Assembly (NCBI RefSeq): GCF_002028425.1
Contig: NZ_CP020042.1
Span: forward strand, 6,113,560-6,177,559
Direction: 5' to 3'
Origin: Streptomyces katrae
GTDB lineage: Bacteria > Actinomycetota > Actinomycetes > Streptomycetales > Streptomycetaceae
Length of the DNA stretch: 64,000 nt
Shown here: piece after piece, positions 43,357 to 52,445 of the stretch
Layout: each line of letters opens with the position of its first letter
Position numbering within the stretch: the stretch's first letter is position 1
Made by a program: the position numbers and the translations under genes
Notes under the pieces: model-generated
Databases searched by the model: none
Told to the model about the DNA's origin: nothing
What the model saw: only the letters and a program-made list of their open reading frames with translations

Positions 43357-44056
43357 TGACGGGAGCTCCGCGCGGCGGCCGGTCGCTGTCTCCCACTCCG
43401 TCGTCCTGCGCCGCGGCTCTCAGCAGGGCAGGATCCCTGACAACGAGCCGCCGACGGCCGAGCGTGACGATGCCGTCGGACTGTAGACGCGCGAGGGCGG
43501 CGAGCGCGGACGACCTGCTCATGCCCGCCATGGTGGCCAAGTCCTCCCTGGGTATGCCGAGTTCGACGACAACACCGCCACCCCCGTCCTGGTGACCCAC
43601 CTCGTCTGCAAGATGGGCGACCACCCGTGCTAGGCGCGCCGGCGGCGGCAGATGAGCAAGGTCGGCGCGCAGACGCTCCTGGCTGTTCAGCCGGTCCACG
43701 CTCAGCCGGTACACGACCGGCTCCAGGCGATGCCGGGCCACGTATCCACGGAAGGCATGTGCGGCCATGACGACACCGGTGCAGGGACGTACCGCAGTCA
43801 CGGTCGCCGAGCGCGGCCGGTCGAGCAGCACACCCATCTCGCCGAGGACCTCGCCGGGGCCGCGGAGCATCAACGTCAGATGGTCCCCGGCCTCATTGCC
43901 CTGCACCACCTTGACGAGGCCGTCGACCAGCGCGATCACACCGTCGGGTGACTCGCCTTGGGCTAGCAGCACCGCCTGGCTTCGGTAGGTGCGCCGATGC
44001 CCGCGTTCGATCAAGTCGCGCCAGACATCAGGAGCGACGAGGGAAAGAAAATTCAC
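43352..44056 (-). CDS. Crp/Fnr-family regulator in Pycsar-type operon
   Basis: A 234-residue regulator. Residues about 15-125 form a cyclic-nucleotide-binding beta-barrel (FGFG-like GEVLGEMGVLLDRPRSATVTAV contains the phosphate-binding cassette with E and R), a dimer helix follows, and the C-terminal winged helix (IPREDLATMAGMSRSSALAALARLQSDGIV, about residues 170-200) binds DNA. GGAGG lies 7 bases before the GTG. It sits between the membrane effector and the cyclase, so its ligand may be the cyclase product, giving feedback control. Confidence 0.88.
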   Translation of the reverse strand: MNFLSLVAPDVWRDLIERGHRRTYRSQAVLLAQGESPDGVIALVDGLVKVVQGNEAGDHLTLMLRGPGEVLGEMGVLLDRPRSATVTAVRPCTGVVMAAHAFRGYVARHRLEPVVYRLSVDRLNSQERLRADLAHLPPPARLARVVAHLADEVGHQDGGGGVVVELGIPREDLATMAGMSRSSALAALARLQSDGIVTLGRRRLVVRDPALLRAAAQDDGVGDSDRPPRGAPVM

Positions 44057-44075
44057 CTTGACGCCTCCTCTCGCG

Positions 44076-44570
44076 TCACGCGAGAACCGTGGCTGCGGCG
44101 AAGAAGCCGCAGCCAGCTACTGCCAGGACGAGGGAGCACTGCACCCGTCGGTGTTTGGCCCAGGCTATTTCGCTCATCACTACCAGTTGCCGGCTGAGTG
44201 AAGGCAGCGGGTCCGTGTTCCGCAGCGCCCTCTCCAGCGCGGCTGGTTCCATGAGCCGCAGGTGTCCGAAGTACAGGAAGTCGCCGTCCGGCTCTGGCCC
44301 GCGCCGCTCTTTGCCGAGCCGGGGAGAAACGGCCCATGCGGCGCAACCGGCACCCGCCATGATGAGTAGGACACCGAGCCACAACAGTGTCTGTGCCGCG
44401 ACGGACTCGAACCCGCCCGCCGCCCGCCGGGAACTCGCCAGCAGACTAAGTACGGCCAGCGTGGTGGACTGCAGGGTTAGGGCGAGCGCGGCTTTCGAGT
44501 CCGCCTTGGCCGTCGCATCCGCGACGGCTGACTGGATCTTCCACGCTGTTTCGGTCGGCTCAGTCGGCAC
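44076..44570 (-). CDS. Pycsar membrane effector (PycTM-like)
   Basis: A 164-residue membrane protein with two N-proximal hydrophobic spans, a third at the C-terminus (VQCSLVLAVAGCGFFAAATV), and the conserved-looking GDFLYFGHLRLMEPAALERAL and SRQLVVMSEIAWAKHRRVQ segments I associate with the PycTM effector family. In Pycsar systems this protein binds cUMP or cCMP and impairs the membrane. The GTG at 44570 is chosen because GGGGGG lies upstream and the longer frame lacks family features. It is the first gene of the minus-strand operon and is 19 bp from the CRP gene. Confidence 0.75.
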   Translation of the reverse strand: MPTEPTETAWKIQSAVADATAKADSKAALALTLQSTTLAVLSLLASSRRAAGGFESVAAQTLLWLGVLLIMAGAGCAAWAVSPRLGKERRGPEPDGDFLYFGHLRLMEPAALERALRNTDPLPSLSRQLVVMSEIAWAKHRRVQCSLVLAVAGCGFFAAATVLA

Positions 44571-45089
44571 GTTGACATCCCCCCAGGTGCAGCGAGTGCC
44601 TGCTCGCTGTTGCTGCGCTGAAGGCTGCGCAGGCACGGCCGTCCGAAAACACACGGCGGATATCTTGGCCTGAACACGGTGGGGGAACGGGCGGTCCTGT
44701 CGGGGCGCTGCCGTAAGCGCATGATCATGCACAACCTGCCCGGGAGCCAGATGCATACTCCATGCATCGCATGCGGCGATACAGGAAGCCCGCCGATGCG
44801 TGAGATCTTCCGTCGCCCAGGCTCCTTAGTGTGGATTCTGGTGCTGGAGCCGGACAGGCGCGGCAAGAACGCGCCAATGTCACTCGGTGTAATGGGGTGG
44901 GTGGGTGAGTCCTGGGGACGGCGGCCCTCGGGACCAGACGGCCTGCGTCGCGGCCATGGAGGATCTGCCGCAAAGTGAAGTATCTGCCCCTCTGCCTTGA
45001 CCAAGCGGAGTACCGCTTTGCCGGGCATTCCCGGGGCGGGCTGTTGTCAGTGGCGTTGGGCAGAATGTGGTCAGGGGGAAGGAGTGGCG
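44571..45089. other. 519-bp divergent control region upstream of Pycsar-type operon
   Basis: No credible gene is seen. It must hold the promoters of the minus-strand operon and the plus-strand small gene. Notable is ATGCATACTCCATGCAT (44751-44767), two 6-bp palindromes spaced 5 bp apart. GC content is visibly lower than in the left half of the window. Confidence 0.45.
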
Positions 45090-45323
45090 ATGTCCACCGA
45101 GGGTTCTGACCTGCGCATACCTACGCCGAGCGGCTGCCGCTGGTGTGGGATCGAAGCGCGTGAGCACATGCAGCGATGGAAGCCACCAGTGGGATGGCAT
45201 GAGTGGGTGGCTCCCACTCTGGAGCAGCGCAAGGAGCGCATGCTAGCCCGCCGTCGGCAGGATCGAACCGACACCGGTGGTGGGCTAGCGGCACAGGGAC
45301 GGATCAGGAAGCTACCTTCCTGA
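45090..45323 (+). CDS. small mobile-element protein with CxxC
   Basis: A 77-residue protein (CRWCGIEAREHMQRWKPPVG, then WVAPTLEQRKERMLARR) with a single CxxC and a Trp-rich centre. GGAAGGAG precedes the ATG at 45090. Similar small proteins recur on integrated Streptomyces plasmids. Its 3' end overlaps the convergent OLD gene by 20 bp. Function unknown. Confidence 0.65.
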   Translation: MSTEGSDLRIPTPSGCRWCGIEAREHMQRWKPPVGWHEWVAPTLEQRKERMLARRRQDRTDTGGGLAAQGRIRKLPS

Positions 45324-47184
45324 GCTCCTTGAAGACGTTCCGCAACTGCATCGGCACGTCTTGCGGATCATTCAGGGTCATAGCCAGATCAGACATCATC
45401 CGGGGTTTGCCGCCGGGGCCGCTGGCGCTGCCGGACTGCAGCATCTGCTGAACCTCGGAACTGAACTTGCCCTGGCTGCGGAGGGCGGCGAAGTCGGCAG
45501 GCTGCCAGGTGCCGTCGTCCTTCGGCCAGATCTTGTTGGCGACACGAGCCCATACGCCGTCATGGAACAGCTCCTCGAGCTCGTTGAACATTTCCCCCTG
45601 TGGGTCGTGGTCCTCGGGTTCCCCGAGGAATTTCACGTAGCGGGAGGCGTCGGTACCGAAGAACTGGGTGAGCTTGGGGGTTTTGAAGATGCTCTTGCTT
45701 ACGTTGCGGCTGTCGGCGTCGACCACCAACATGACCGTGCGGCCCTGCCTGACGAGGTAGCGGGCTAGGTGCAGGGCGCCTTCATTGTTGAAGCACGCCC
45801 ACAGAGCGATACCAGCTGCCTGCAGCGACAGCCCCTCGCACAGCCGGAACAGCAGAGGGAAGGCTTGCTGCTCGGTTTCGCCTTCCACTGCCAGGAAGCA
45901 GCGCTCATGCAGCAGCACCGAGTTCCTCAGCCCGACCGCAGCGGCGATCTTGCCCAGGTATTCGTCGATCTCCTCCCCAAGAACTCCGGCCCCGAGCCGC
46001 TCCACGACCGTCCGGTGGTTCACTAGCTTCAGGTGTACCACGTCGGAGATGTCGACCCCGTCGATGAGGTTCATCGAATGGGTCGCCACCACCACGTTGA
46101 CGTCACGGACATCGCTCTGCGCCCGAATCAACTGCATGATCTTGCGCTGATGCGTGTAGTCGAGATGAGTGTCTGGCTCGTCGTACACCACGATCGTCTG
46201 CACGGTCGGCGGCTCGAGCGGCTCGCCCCCACCTGGACCGACGGTGGGGGCGGTGTCTTCCTCCGCTGCTAGCAGCTCCTGAGTCCACTCCCAGATCGCC
46301 AGTGATATACGGCGGTTGCTGCCCAACCCTGTGCGATCCAGTCCCACCGCCTCCCCAGCGCGGCGGGCGATGCGCAGCGGCGCGCCCTTGAAGCCCTGCT
46401 GGAAGGAAACGTCAGGATCGACGGAGACCTTCTGTAGATCCGGGCAGCGTGTCTGGATGTGATCACACAGAGATTTCGCGTCGAGGCGAAGCCGATCCTG
46501 AACCTCGCCCTCGATGGCCGAGAGTCTGCCTTTGAGCTCAGGATCAGCCATGTGGCTGGAAAAGCGGTCGATCAGTGCAGTCCTGACTGCGTCATCAGGC
46601 TTGGCAGCCTTGCCGTCGAACGGGAGATAGCGCGGCATGCGCTTTCCGAGACCAGAGGGCGCAAGAACCCAGCCCTCCGAACTGGCGTGCTCCCGCCCGT
46701 ACGCGCGCAGAGCTCCGAGCAGGTCCGGCTTGCGCGCGGAGAGGGGGGAAAGCCCCAGTTCCTTCACCAAGGCTTTCGCATCCGAAGCCTGATACTGCGC
46801 CAGATCATGCAGCCGCTCGTCATCCGGAACGGCCTCCCAGAGCTCCAGCCGAGACACGAGGTCCTCACCAGCACAACGGCGCAGTCGAACCCGCTCAGGA
46901 AGGCCGAACTCGTTCTGCTCCCACGTGTCCAGGGTGAACCGTCCGACGACACTGGTCTCCGTGCACCTCAACGGCGGAGTGGACTCGTCGCCCCCGGCGA
47001 CATCCATATAAGTGCGATCGTCGAGTGTCAGCTCATGCTTCCCGAGCAGGAAGGCGAGGGCGCCCAGCACCGCGCTCTTGCCCCCGTCATTGTGGCCAGC
47101 GAGGATCGTGGGCTTCCCGACTGGTATGTCTGTGATCTCTGTCAACGAACGAAAACCGCTCACGCCAAAGCTGTTCAGGTGCAC
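45304..47184 (-). CDS. OLD-family ATP-dependent nuclease (AAA + TOPRIM)
   Basis: A 626-residue OLD-type protein. The ABC/SMC-like ATPase has Walker A in LAGHNDGGKSAVL (about residues 29-41) and Walker B in IVVYDEPDTHLD (about 330), followed by VVATHSMNL. The C-terminal TOPRIM nuclease has the Glu motif FLAVEGETEQQA (about 433) and DxD in MLVVDADSRN (about 487). OLD nucleases act against phage or foreign DNA. No UvrD-like gene follows, so it is a stand-alone (class 1-like) OLD rather than Gabija. GC content is lower than the chromosome average. Confidence 0.87.
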   Translation of the reverse strand: MHLNSFGVSGFRSLTEITDIPVGKPTILAGHNDGGKSAVLGALAFLLGKHELTLDDRTYMDVAGGDESTPPLRCTETSVVGRFTLDTWEQNEFGLPERVRLRRCAGEDLVSRLELWEAVPDDERLHDLAQYQASDAKALVKELGLSPLSARKPDLLGALRAYGREHASSEGWVLAPSGLGKRMPRYLPFDGKAAKPDDAVRTALIDRFSSHMADPELKGRLSAIEGEVQDRLRLDAKSLCDHIQTRCPDLQKVSVDPDVSFQQGFKGAPLRIARRAGEAVGLDRTGLGSNRRISLAIWEWTQELLAAEEDTAPTVGPGGGEPLEPPTVQTIVVYDEPDTHLDYTHQRKIMQLIRAQSDVRDVNVVVATHSMNLIDGVDISDVVHLKLVNHRTVVERLGAGVLGEEIDEYLGKIAAAVGLRNSVLLHERCFLAVEGETEQQAFPLLFRLCEGLSLQAAGIALWACFNNEGALHLARYLVRQGRTVMLVVDADSRNVSKSIFKTPKLTQFFGTDASRYVKFLGEPEDHDPQGEMFNELEELFHDGVWARVANKIWPKDDGTWQPADFAALRSQGKFSSEVQQMLQSGSASGPGGKPRMMSDLAMTLNDPQDVPMQLRNVFKELRKVAS

Positions 47185-47685
47185 TGCGCGACCGCTCCAA
47201 CTTCCGCGCCGGTACTCCCTTCACGCGACCGCAGCCCGCGCCGTCAGGGAGCCCTGGCGCTTCTCCCAACCCCAGACCGCTCATCCTAGAGCTTCCACTG
47301 CAGTGTCATCCTCTGTCCCCTCAATCTCTGACTTCGCCCTACGAACAGGCGCGCCCTCGGACCAGGCGGCCCAGACATCCCTTGGCGCGGCAACAGCGGA
47401 ACAGGATCTGCGGCGAACCCGTCAAGCAAGCCCCCCAGGGCGCCGACCTCCGATCATCTGATCGTTGGTTGTGGTAGATCACTGGCTGATGTCCGGTGAG
47501 AATGCATCAAGCCGCTACTGCCGGACCGGCCGCCGAAACGTGTAGTCGTTGGCGTGATCGCAGAGCAAGGCACCCAGGTGATCACCGGAAGATCGGCGTC
47601 GCGGGCGGCAGCGAGCCACTCGTGGGCCTGGTGGTCGCGTCGTACGGCCGTTGCCGGGCCCTTGGAGTCCAGGATGTGCGCACCC
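47185..47685. other. 501-bp region without a recognised gene
   Basis: Upstream of the OLD gene I see CGATCATCTGATCG (47451-47464), a perfect 14-bp palindrome that may be an operator. The rest may hold remnants of an older gene on the minus strand (a stretch reading HQAHEWLAAARDADLPVITW), but it has stops and no start. Confidence 0.4.
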
Positions 47686-48084
47686 TCATCGGAAGCGGGA
47701 GTACCGCTCTTCCAGGCGACGGAGCTGGTCGACCCAGAACTCCTCTTTCTGCTGGCGGGACGCCTTCGCGGGCAGCAGACCCAGTTCCTGGGCCAGTCCG
47801 AAGAATCCGGGTCCAGCCTCGTTGCTGTTGAGGTAGAAGACCAGGGCCGAGATCATCAGGCCGGATTCCGGTCGGTTGGCCTCGACGACCAGCCAGAGCA
47901 GGTGGCCCATCGCCGCACGCTCATCGGCCCGGGAAAAGTCGAACCCGGACACGCCGACGCGCTGGACAAGCGTCGTGTTGAGCTCAGTGTATGAGGTCGG
48001 CCTGTTCATTCTGGCCCTCTCGATGAGGAATGCCAGGCCGGCTTCAGTGAGCTTGGCCCACTCCTCTTCGCTGCGTCCGTACAC
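47686..48084 (-). CDS. conserved hypothetical protein of Streptomyces mobile elements
   Basis: A 132-residue protein (VYGRSEEEWAKLTEAGLAFL, ERAAMGHLLWLVVEANRPES, LMISALVFYLNSNEAGPGFF). I recall close relatives as hypotheticals on integrated elements but no function. The GTG at 48084 follows GGGGGG. Soluble, mixed alpha/beta by composition. Confidence 0.65.
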   Translation of the reverse strand: MYGRSEEEWAKLTEAGLAFLIERARMNRPTSYTELNTTLVQRVGVSGFDFSRADERAAMGHLLWLVVEANRPESGLMISALVFYLNSNEAGPGFFGLAQELGLLPAKASRQQKEEFWVDQLRRLEERYSRFR

Positions 48085-48469
48085 CGAACCCCCCTGCACG
48101 TCTCGGATACCCGAAGTGGAAGTATGCCGCTCTGCGTGACGGGGCGTTAGGGCGGAGATGGGACGGCTATCTGCCCTTCCCGCGTCGAGCAGGTCAACCC
48201 CTCCGGTCGTGGTGGCGGACTTATCATCCGGCGTGACTGCCCTATTCAACGGTGGGTCAGCTCGTCTCCGGATCGGCCTGCTCCGAGTCGGCCGTCTGCT
48301 GGACCTCAGCAAACCTGCAATGCCCAGCCCCGTTGGCGGTCGCGGCAGCGGAGCGCCGCATGGGGAGGGTGCCCAAGCCTCGCTGTGGTAGTCCGCGACG
48401 CTCGTGGTGCGCAGGCCGGGTGCCTTCAGGTTGCGCTCCTAACAGCTTGGTTCAGCAAGAAACGTGTGG
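48085..48469. other. 385-bp intergenic region, nothing recognised
   Basis: I see no gene or RNA. Composition is mixed, with several short inverted repeats of no clear role. Confidence 0.4.
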
Positions 48470-49528
48470 TTATGCGCTGGAATCCCGAACCAGCGCAGTG
48501 AACGCAGCGGCACGGAAGGCGTTGCGGATCTCCGCCAGGGGTTCGCGGTCGCGGTTGAAGCGGAGCTTGTTGGTGAGGAGGACGGCCCAGCGGCCTTGGG
48601 CCGGGCTGATCCACATGCCGGTGCCAGTGAAGCCGTAGTGGACCCAGATGTCCTGGTCAGGATCGGTGCCGGGTGCGGGATGCCAGAAGAGGCCGCGGGC
48701 TGGGGTGAGGTCGCCAGTCTGGATGCGGAGGGAGTGTTGGGTCCAGGTGGGGCCGAAGGCTGCCCGGGTGGGGGCGAGCATGTGGCGGAGGAAGAGGGCG
48801 AGGTCATCGAGGACGGAGAAGGTGCCGGCGATGCCGCAGACGCCGCCGACGAGGCGGGCGGAGAAGTCGTGGGCAGTGCCCTTGAGGTGGGTGCCGGTGG
48901 TCTCGTCGTACTCGGTGGGGGCGCAGCGGGCCGCCTCGGTGATGGGCAGGGGGCCGAAGCGGGTGCGAGTCATGCCCAAGGGCTGCCAGACGCGGTCGGT
49001 GGCGAGCCGGTCCAGGGGCTGGCCCGAGAGGTGTTCGGCGAGGTAGCCGAGGACGAGGGCGGCCCGGTCGGTGTATTCGACGGCCTCGCCCGGTGGGCGG
49101 TGGAGGGCTTCGTGGAGGACGCCGTCGCGGATGTCCTGGGGGTCGGTGCCGTAGAGGTTCTTCAGGTTGGCGCGCAGGGGCAGGCCCGCGGTGTGGGTCA
49201 GGAGGTAGTGGGCCGTGACCCGGGCCAGGGGGTGGCCGGCGACCTCGTCCCAGAAGGTGCCCAGGGGGGCGTGGAGGTCGAGTTTGCCCTCTTCGGCGAG
49301 CGTGCCGATCGTGGACCAAACGGCGAGGATCTTGGTGAGGCTGGCTACGTCGAAGACGGTGTTCAGCCGCATGGGCTCGTCGGGCCGGTCGGGGTCGAGG
49401 AGGCCGACGGCTCCGCTCCCGCGGATGCCGTCGGCGTCCCCGACCGCCCACACCGCGCCGGGGTAGACCTCCTCGCGAACGCCGGTCTGCAGGAGGTCTT
49501 CGATTCGGGCGGCGGAGGGCGTGGTCAT
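48470..49528 (-). CDS. beta-lactamase-fold serine hydrolase (class C-like)
   Basis: A 352-residue serine hydrolase. SxxK is VASLTKILA (Ser at about residue 64), a YxN-like motif is VEYTDRAAL (about 150) and the KTG-equivalent is HYGFTGTG (about 310). There is no signal peptide, so it is cytoplasmic, as are many EstB-type esterases or D-amino-acid hydrolases. ATG 49528 follows GGGAG closely. Divergent from the phosphotransferase gene with 171 bp between. Possibly part of the neighbouring biosynthetic cluster. Confidence 0.85.
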   Translation of the reverse strand: MTTPSAARIEDLLQTGVREEVYPGAVWAVGDADGIRGSGAVGLLDPDRPDEPMRLNTVFDVASLTKILAVWSTIGTLAEEGKLDLHAPLGTFWDEVAGHPLARVTAHYLLTHTAGLPLRANLKNLYGTDPQDIRDGVLHEALHRPPGEAVEYTDRAALVLGYLAEHLSGQPLDRLATDRVWQPLGMTRTRFGPLPITEAARCAPTEYDETTGTHLKGTAHDFSARLVGGVCGIAGTFSVLDDLALFLRHMLAPTRAAFGPTWTQHSLRIQTGDLTPARGLFWHPAPGTDPDQDIWVHYGFTGTGMWISPAQGRWAVLLTNKLRFNRDREPLAEIRNAFRAAAFTALVRDSSA

Positions 49529-49699
49529 GGTCTCCCGATCGTCGTACGGCCGCGGGTGGTCCGTCGGCCAGGGTAGTGAGGCCGCCAGCACTGTTCCGGA
49601 TCCGCCACGGGCGGAGTCAGGCGAGCTGGTGGCGGAAGCGATCTCGGTTCGCCTCTCCGTCCGACTCTCAGTGGGGATCTGGGTGACGAATTCGGGTGC

Positions 49700-50752
49700 G
49701 TGATTCGGCGTCGGCGTACCGTGCTGGAGGTGACGGATACGACACGAGAAAATGCTCTGACGGCAGTGCTGCCCGGCCTGTCCGACGCGTTCGGACTGGG
49801 CGCGGTGAGTGATCGGCGGTTCCTTGCCCACGGCCTGATGAACCGGAACTGGCGGCTCGTGACTGCTACCGGGGTGTACGCGCTCAAGGAGATCACCGAC
49901 GTTCCTCTGGCGAAGGTTCGCAGGAACCTCGCGGTCCTCGTGGACCTGGCCCGTGAGGGCATCCCGGTGCCGGCGCCGCTGAGCGCGGCCAACGGTGACC
50001 TGGTGGCGGAGGTCGGTGGTCACGGCTACTGCGTCCTGCCGTGGGTGGACGGCGAGCACCTTCAAGGGACGGATCTCCCGCTCGACCAGGTGCGCGATCT
50101 CGGTGCTCTGCTGGGCCGCCTCCACGAGGGCTTGCGGCGGCATGGTCCCGGCCCAGTCCCGGAGCAGGCGCCGGTGGCGAAGGTCCGCGATGTGACCGAG
50201 GCCGACCGTGCGGCTGCTGCCCTCCTGAGCCGCTTGCCGTCCGCTCCGGTGACGGACTTCGACAAGGCCGCCGCCGAGGCCCTGCACGACCGGCGCCGCC
50301 TCCTCGCGCGGTACGCCGATGCCCGGCCGGAAGGCGAGGTGCCGGCCGGGCCCTACGGGTGGACGCACGGCGATTTCCAGTACCGCAACCTGCTGCGTCG
50401 CGACGGCCGGGTGGTGGCGGTCCTGGACTGGGACCGGCTAGGTGTTCGTCCGTACGGGGAGGAGGTCGCGCGGACCGCGCAGGTGCAGTTCGGGGTCGGT
50501 GGTGCCTTCGACCTCGACCGTGTTGCCGCGTTCTGCTCCGGATACCGGTCCGTGATCGATCTGTCCGAGGGCGACCTCGCCGACGCGGTGAAGCGGCTGT
50601 GGTGGAAGCGGCTGACCGACTTCTGGCAGCTGGAGTTCTACCTCGACCGCCAGGACCCCGCCTTCGGCGAGATGTTCCTGACGGACGAGGCACTGCTGAA
50701 CTGGTGGACCGACCGCGCCGACGAGGTGCAGGCCGCCTACGCGGCCCGTTAG
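49700..50752 (+). CDS. APH/choline-kinase-like phosphotransferase
   Basis: A 350-residue kinase-fold protein. VYALKEIT (about residue 58) is the ATP-binding Lys strand, WTHGDFQYRNLL (about 222) is the catalytic loop, and VVAVLDWDRLG (about 240) is the metal Asp. It may phosphorylate a sugar, aminoglycoside or small metabolite. Its start is ambiguous: GTGs at 49700, 49721 and 49730 are all in frame. The stop overlaps the convergent glycosyltransferase stop by 4 bp. Confidence 0.8.
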   Translation: MIRRRRTVLEVTDTTRENALTAVLPGLSDAFGLGAVSDRRFLAHGLMNRNWRLVTATGVYALKEITDVPLAKVRRNLAVLVDLAREGIPVPAPLSAANGDLVAEVGGHGYCVLPWVDGEHLQGTDLPLDQVRDLGALLGRLHEGLRRHGPGPVPEQAPVAKVRDVTEADRAAAALLSRLPSAPVTDFDKAAAEALHDRRRLLARYADARPEGEVPAGPYGWTHGDFQYRNLLRRDGRVVAVLDWDRLGVRPYGEEVARTAQVQFGVGGAFDLDRVAAFCSGYRSVIDLSEGDLADAVKRLWWKRLTDFWQLEFYLDRQDPAFGEMFLTDEALLNWWTDRADEVQAAYAAR

Positions 50753-51834
50753 CCAGCGGCTGCTGCCGCCGGGATGAGTCCGGCGGCAGCCAGCTCGGGC
50801 AGGCACGGCCGGACCAGCGGCGCTGCCCCGGCGCGGGCCTTCGCGCCGAGGCCGGTCCGGGCGGCCGACTCGATCGCCTGTACCCAGCCGTCCACGTCGT
50901 CGGGGTGGAGGATCACTCCGCCGTCCCCGACCGCCTCGGGAATGCCGCCGCGTGACGAGCCGATCGTGGGGACGCCGTGGAGCCCGGCTTCCACGATCAC
51001 CCGGGGGAAGGCGTCTTCGACCTGGGAGGGCACGAGCAGCAGGTCGTTCGCGGCGTAGATCGGGCCCATGGCGTAGGTGCGGGGCACCCAGTGCACGTTC
51101 GGGTACGCGGTGAACTCGCCGGCTGTGTCCCACCAGCCCTCAACGAGGGTGAACCGGAGGGTGGGCAACCGGCGAATCAGCTGGTGCAGGAGGGCCGCGC
51201 CCTTGGCTGGGATGGGATTGACCATCAGCACGCCGCCGGGGACGCGGCCGGCTGTGCCGCGCCCCGCGGCGAGGAGGGGCCCGGCACGTTCGGCCGGCAC
51301 GAATGGCGGGTAGAAGACGACCGCCTTCGTGTCGGCGTGGGCCTGGGCCCGTCCCGCGACGAACTTCGACGTGGCGAGGGCGACGTGCGGTCGGCCATGC
51401 AGGACGCCCATGCTGTTGGCCGAGACCGAGTGCAGCCATCCGGCAACCCGCGAGGACCGGCGGGCAAGGGCGGCCAAGTCGGCCGCCCGTTCCTGCGAGG
51501 TCACCACCAGATCCGGCCGGGCCTCGGTCAGGAGGCCCTTCAGGGTCGCTTCCACCCTGTCCTGCGGCACGGCCCGGCACGAGACGCCGTTCCACTGGTA
51601 GCGGACCTCCCCGCAGGCCTCCTCCCACACGGTTCCGTGGGCCCGGAGGTGGGCGCGCAGGTGGCCGATCTGGGCGGACCCGTTCCAGGGGGCCTCATGG
51701 CTGCCGAGGTAGACGACACGCCAGCCGGCCCGGACGAACTCTTCCGCCAGGAGCTGCTGGGAGACCTCCGCGCCCCCGATCAGTAGCGGTGGCGGGGTCC
51801 GCCGCCATACGAACACCACCGTCGGGCCGGTCAC
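50749..51834 (-). CDS. GT4-type glycosyltransferase
   Basis: A 361-residue GT-B glycosyltransferase. The N-terminal nucleotide-fold begins VVFVWRRTPPPLLIGGAEVS. The donor-binding C-terminal half has VPSQVEDAFPRVIVEAGLHG (about residues 270-290) with the E-x7-E retaining-GT4 pattern, then PTIGSSRGGIPEAV. The GTG overlaps the stop of the P-loop kinase gene (GTGA). Last gene of a six-gene coupled operon. Confidence 0.85.
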   Translation of the reverse strand: MTGPTVVFVWRRTPPPLLIGGAEVSQQLLAEEFVRAGWRVVYLGSHEAPWNGSAQIGHLRAHLRAHGTVWEEACGEVRYQWNGVSCRAVPQDRVEATLKGLLTEARPDLVVTSQERAADLAALARRSSRVAGWLHSVSANSMGVLHGRPHVALATSKFVAGRAQAHADTKAVVFYPPFVPAERAGPLLAAGRGTAGRVPGGVLMVNPIPAKGAALLHQLIRRLPTLRFTLVEGWWDTAGEFTAYPNVHWVPRTYAMGPIYAANDLLLVPSQVEDAFPRVIVEAGLHGVPTIGSSRGGIPEAVGDGGVILHPDDVDGWVQAIESAARTGLGAKARAGAAPLVRPCLPELAAAGLIPAAAAAG

Positions 51835-52445
51835 CGGACACCCGCCCAGTACGTGAAGAGGGCTTGCACCACGGCGGCCGTCTCCTGCCGGTCGCCGTCC
51901 CCGGAGGCGATGGCCAACTCCGCAGTCGCCGGGCGGTGGGCCGGGCGGCAGAAGTAGTCGCGGAAGTGCGTGAGGAAGGCGGGGTCGTGGAGGAAGTACT
52001 CGGGCTCGACCTCGTGGTGTCCGGCCGCCTTGCGCCGCAGGTGTAGGAGCTCGGGCATCACGTCCAGGTACAGGGTGCGGTCCGGCCTCAGGTGCGGCAT
52101 CTCCTCGGCCCGGCGGGTCAGTTCGGGCAGGACGTTGAAGCCGTAGATCTCGTCCATGGCGTGAGCGTGGGCGAGGAAGGTGTCGACGGTCCGGTCCAGG
52201 ACGACCAGCCCGCCGTGGCGGCGAGCTGCGTCCACGCGGTTGCCCTCGATCTCCATGAACGTCATAAACGCCTTCACCTGCTCGTCTGCCGACCGGGTGG
52301 AGGGGGTGGGGATGTCCTCGCGGCACGCGAACGACTTCACGTAGCAGGAGAAGAACAACGCGTCCTGCATCGCCGGCACCCGGCGTAGCCGCCCCAGGGC
52401 AGAGGTCTTGCCCCCGTACGAGGGGCCTTCCAGGCCGAGGATCAT
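51831..52445 (-). CDS. P-loop nucleotide/nucleoside kinase-like protein
   Basis: A 204-residue P-loop protein. Walker A lies at the extreme N-terminus (ILGLEGPSYGGKTSALGRL), then VVLDRTVDTFLAHAHAM and DRTLYLDVMPELLHLRR, like thymidylate or deoxynucleoside kinases. The substrate is uncertain; in this operon it may activate a nucleotide-sugar precursor. The ATG shares its A with the TGA of the deacetylase gene (TGATG). Confidence 0.75.
   Translation of the reverse strand: MILGLEGPSYGGKTSALGRLRRVPAMQDALFFSCYVKSFACREDIPTPSTRSADEQVKAFMTFMEIEGNRVDAARRHGGLVVLDRTVDTFLAHAHAMDEIYGFNVLPELTRRAEEMPHLRPDRTLYLDVMPELLHLRRKAAGHHEVEPEYFLHDPAFLTHFRDYFCRPAHRPATAELAIASGDGDRQETAAVVQALFTYWAGVR

Noticed and set aside
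40445..44570. CBASS instead of Pycsar
   Set aside because: No CD-NTase (cGAS-like) motifs are present; the cyclase is of the class III type and the membrane protein resembles PycTM.
44679..44978. 99-codon frame upstream of the Pycsar-type operon
   Set aside because: No family resemblance, no ribosome site, and it lies where divergent promoters are needed.
45304..47184. Gabija (GajA-GajB)
   Set aside because: No UvrD-like helicase gene is adjacent to the OLD gene.
47465..47685. Possible PIN-like toxin gene on the minus strand
   Set aside because: A suggestive short stretch only; no complete frame or start could be built.
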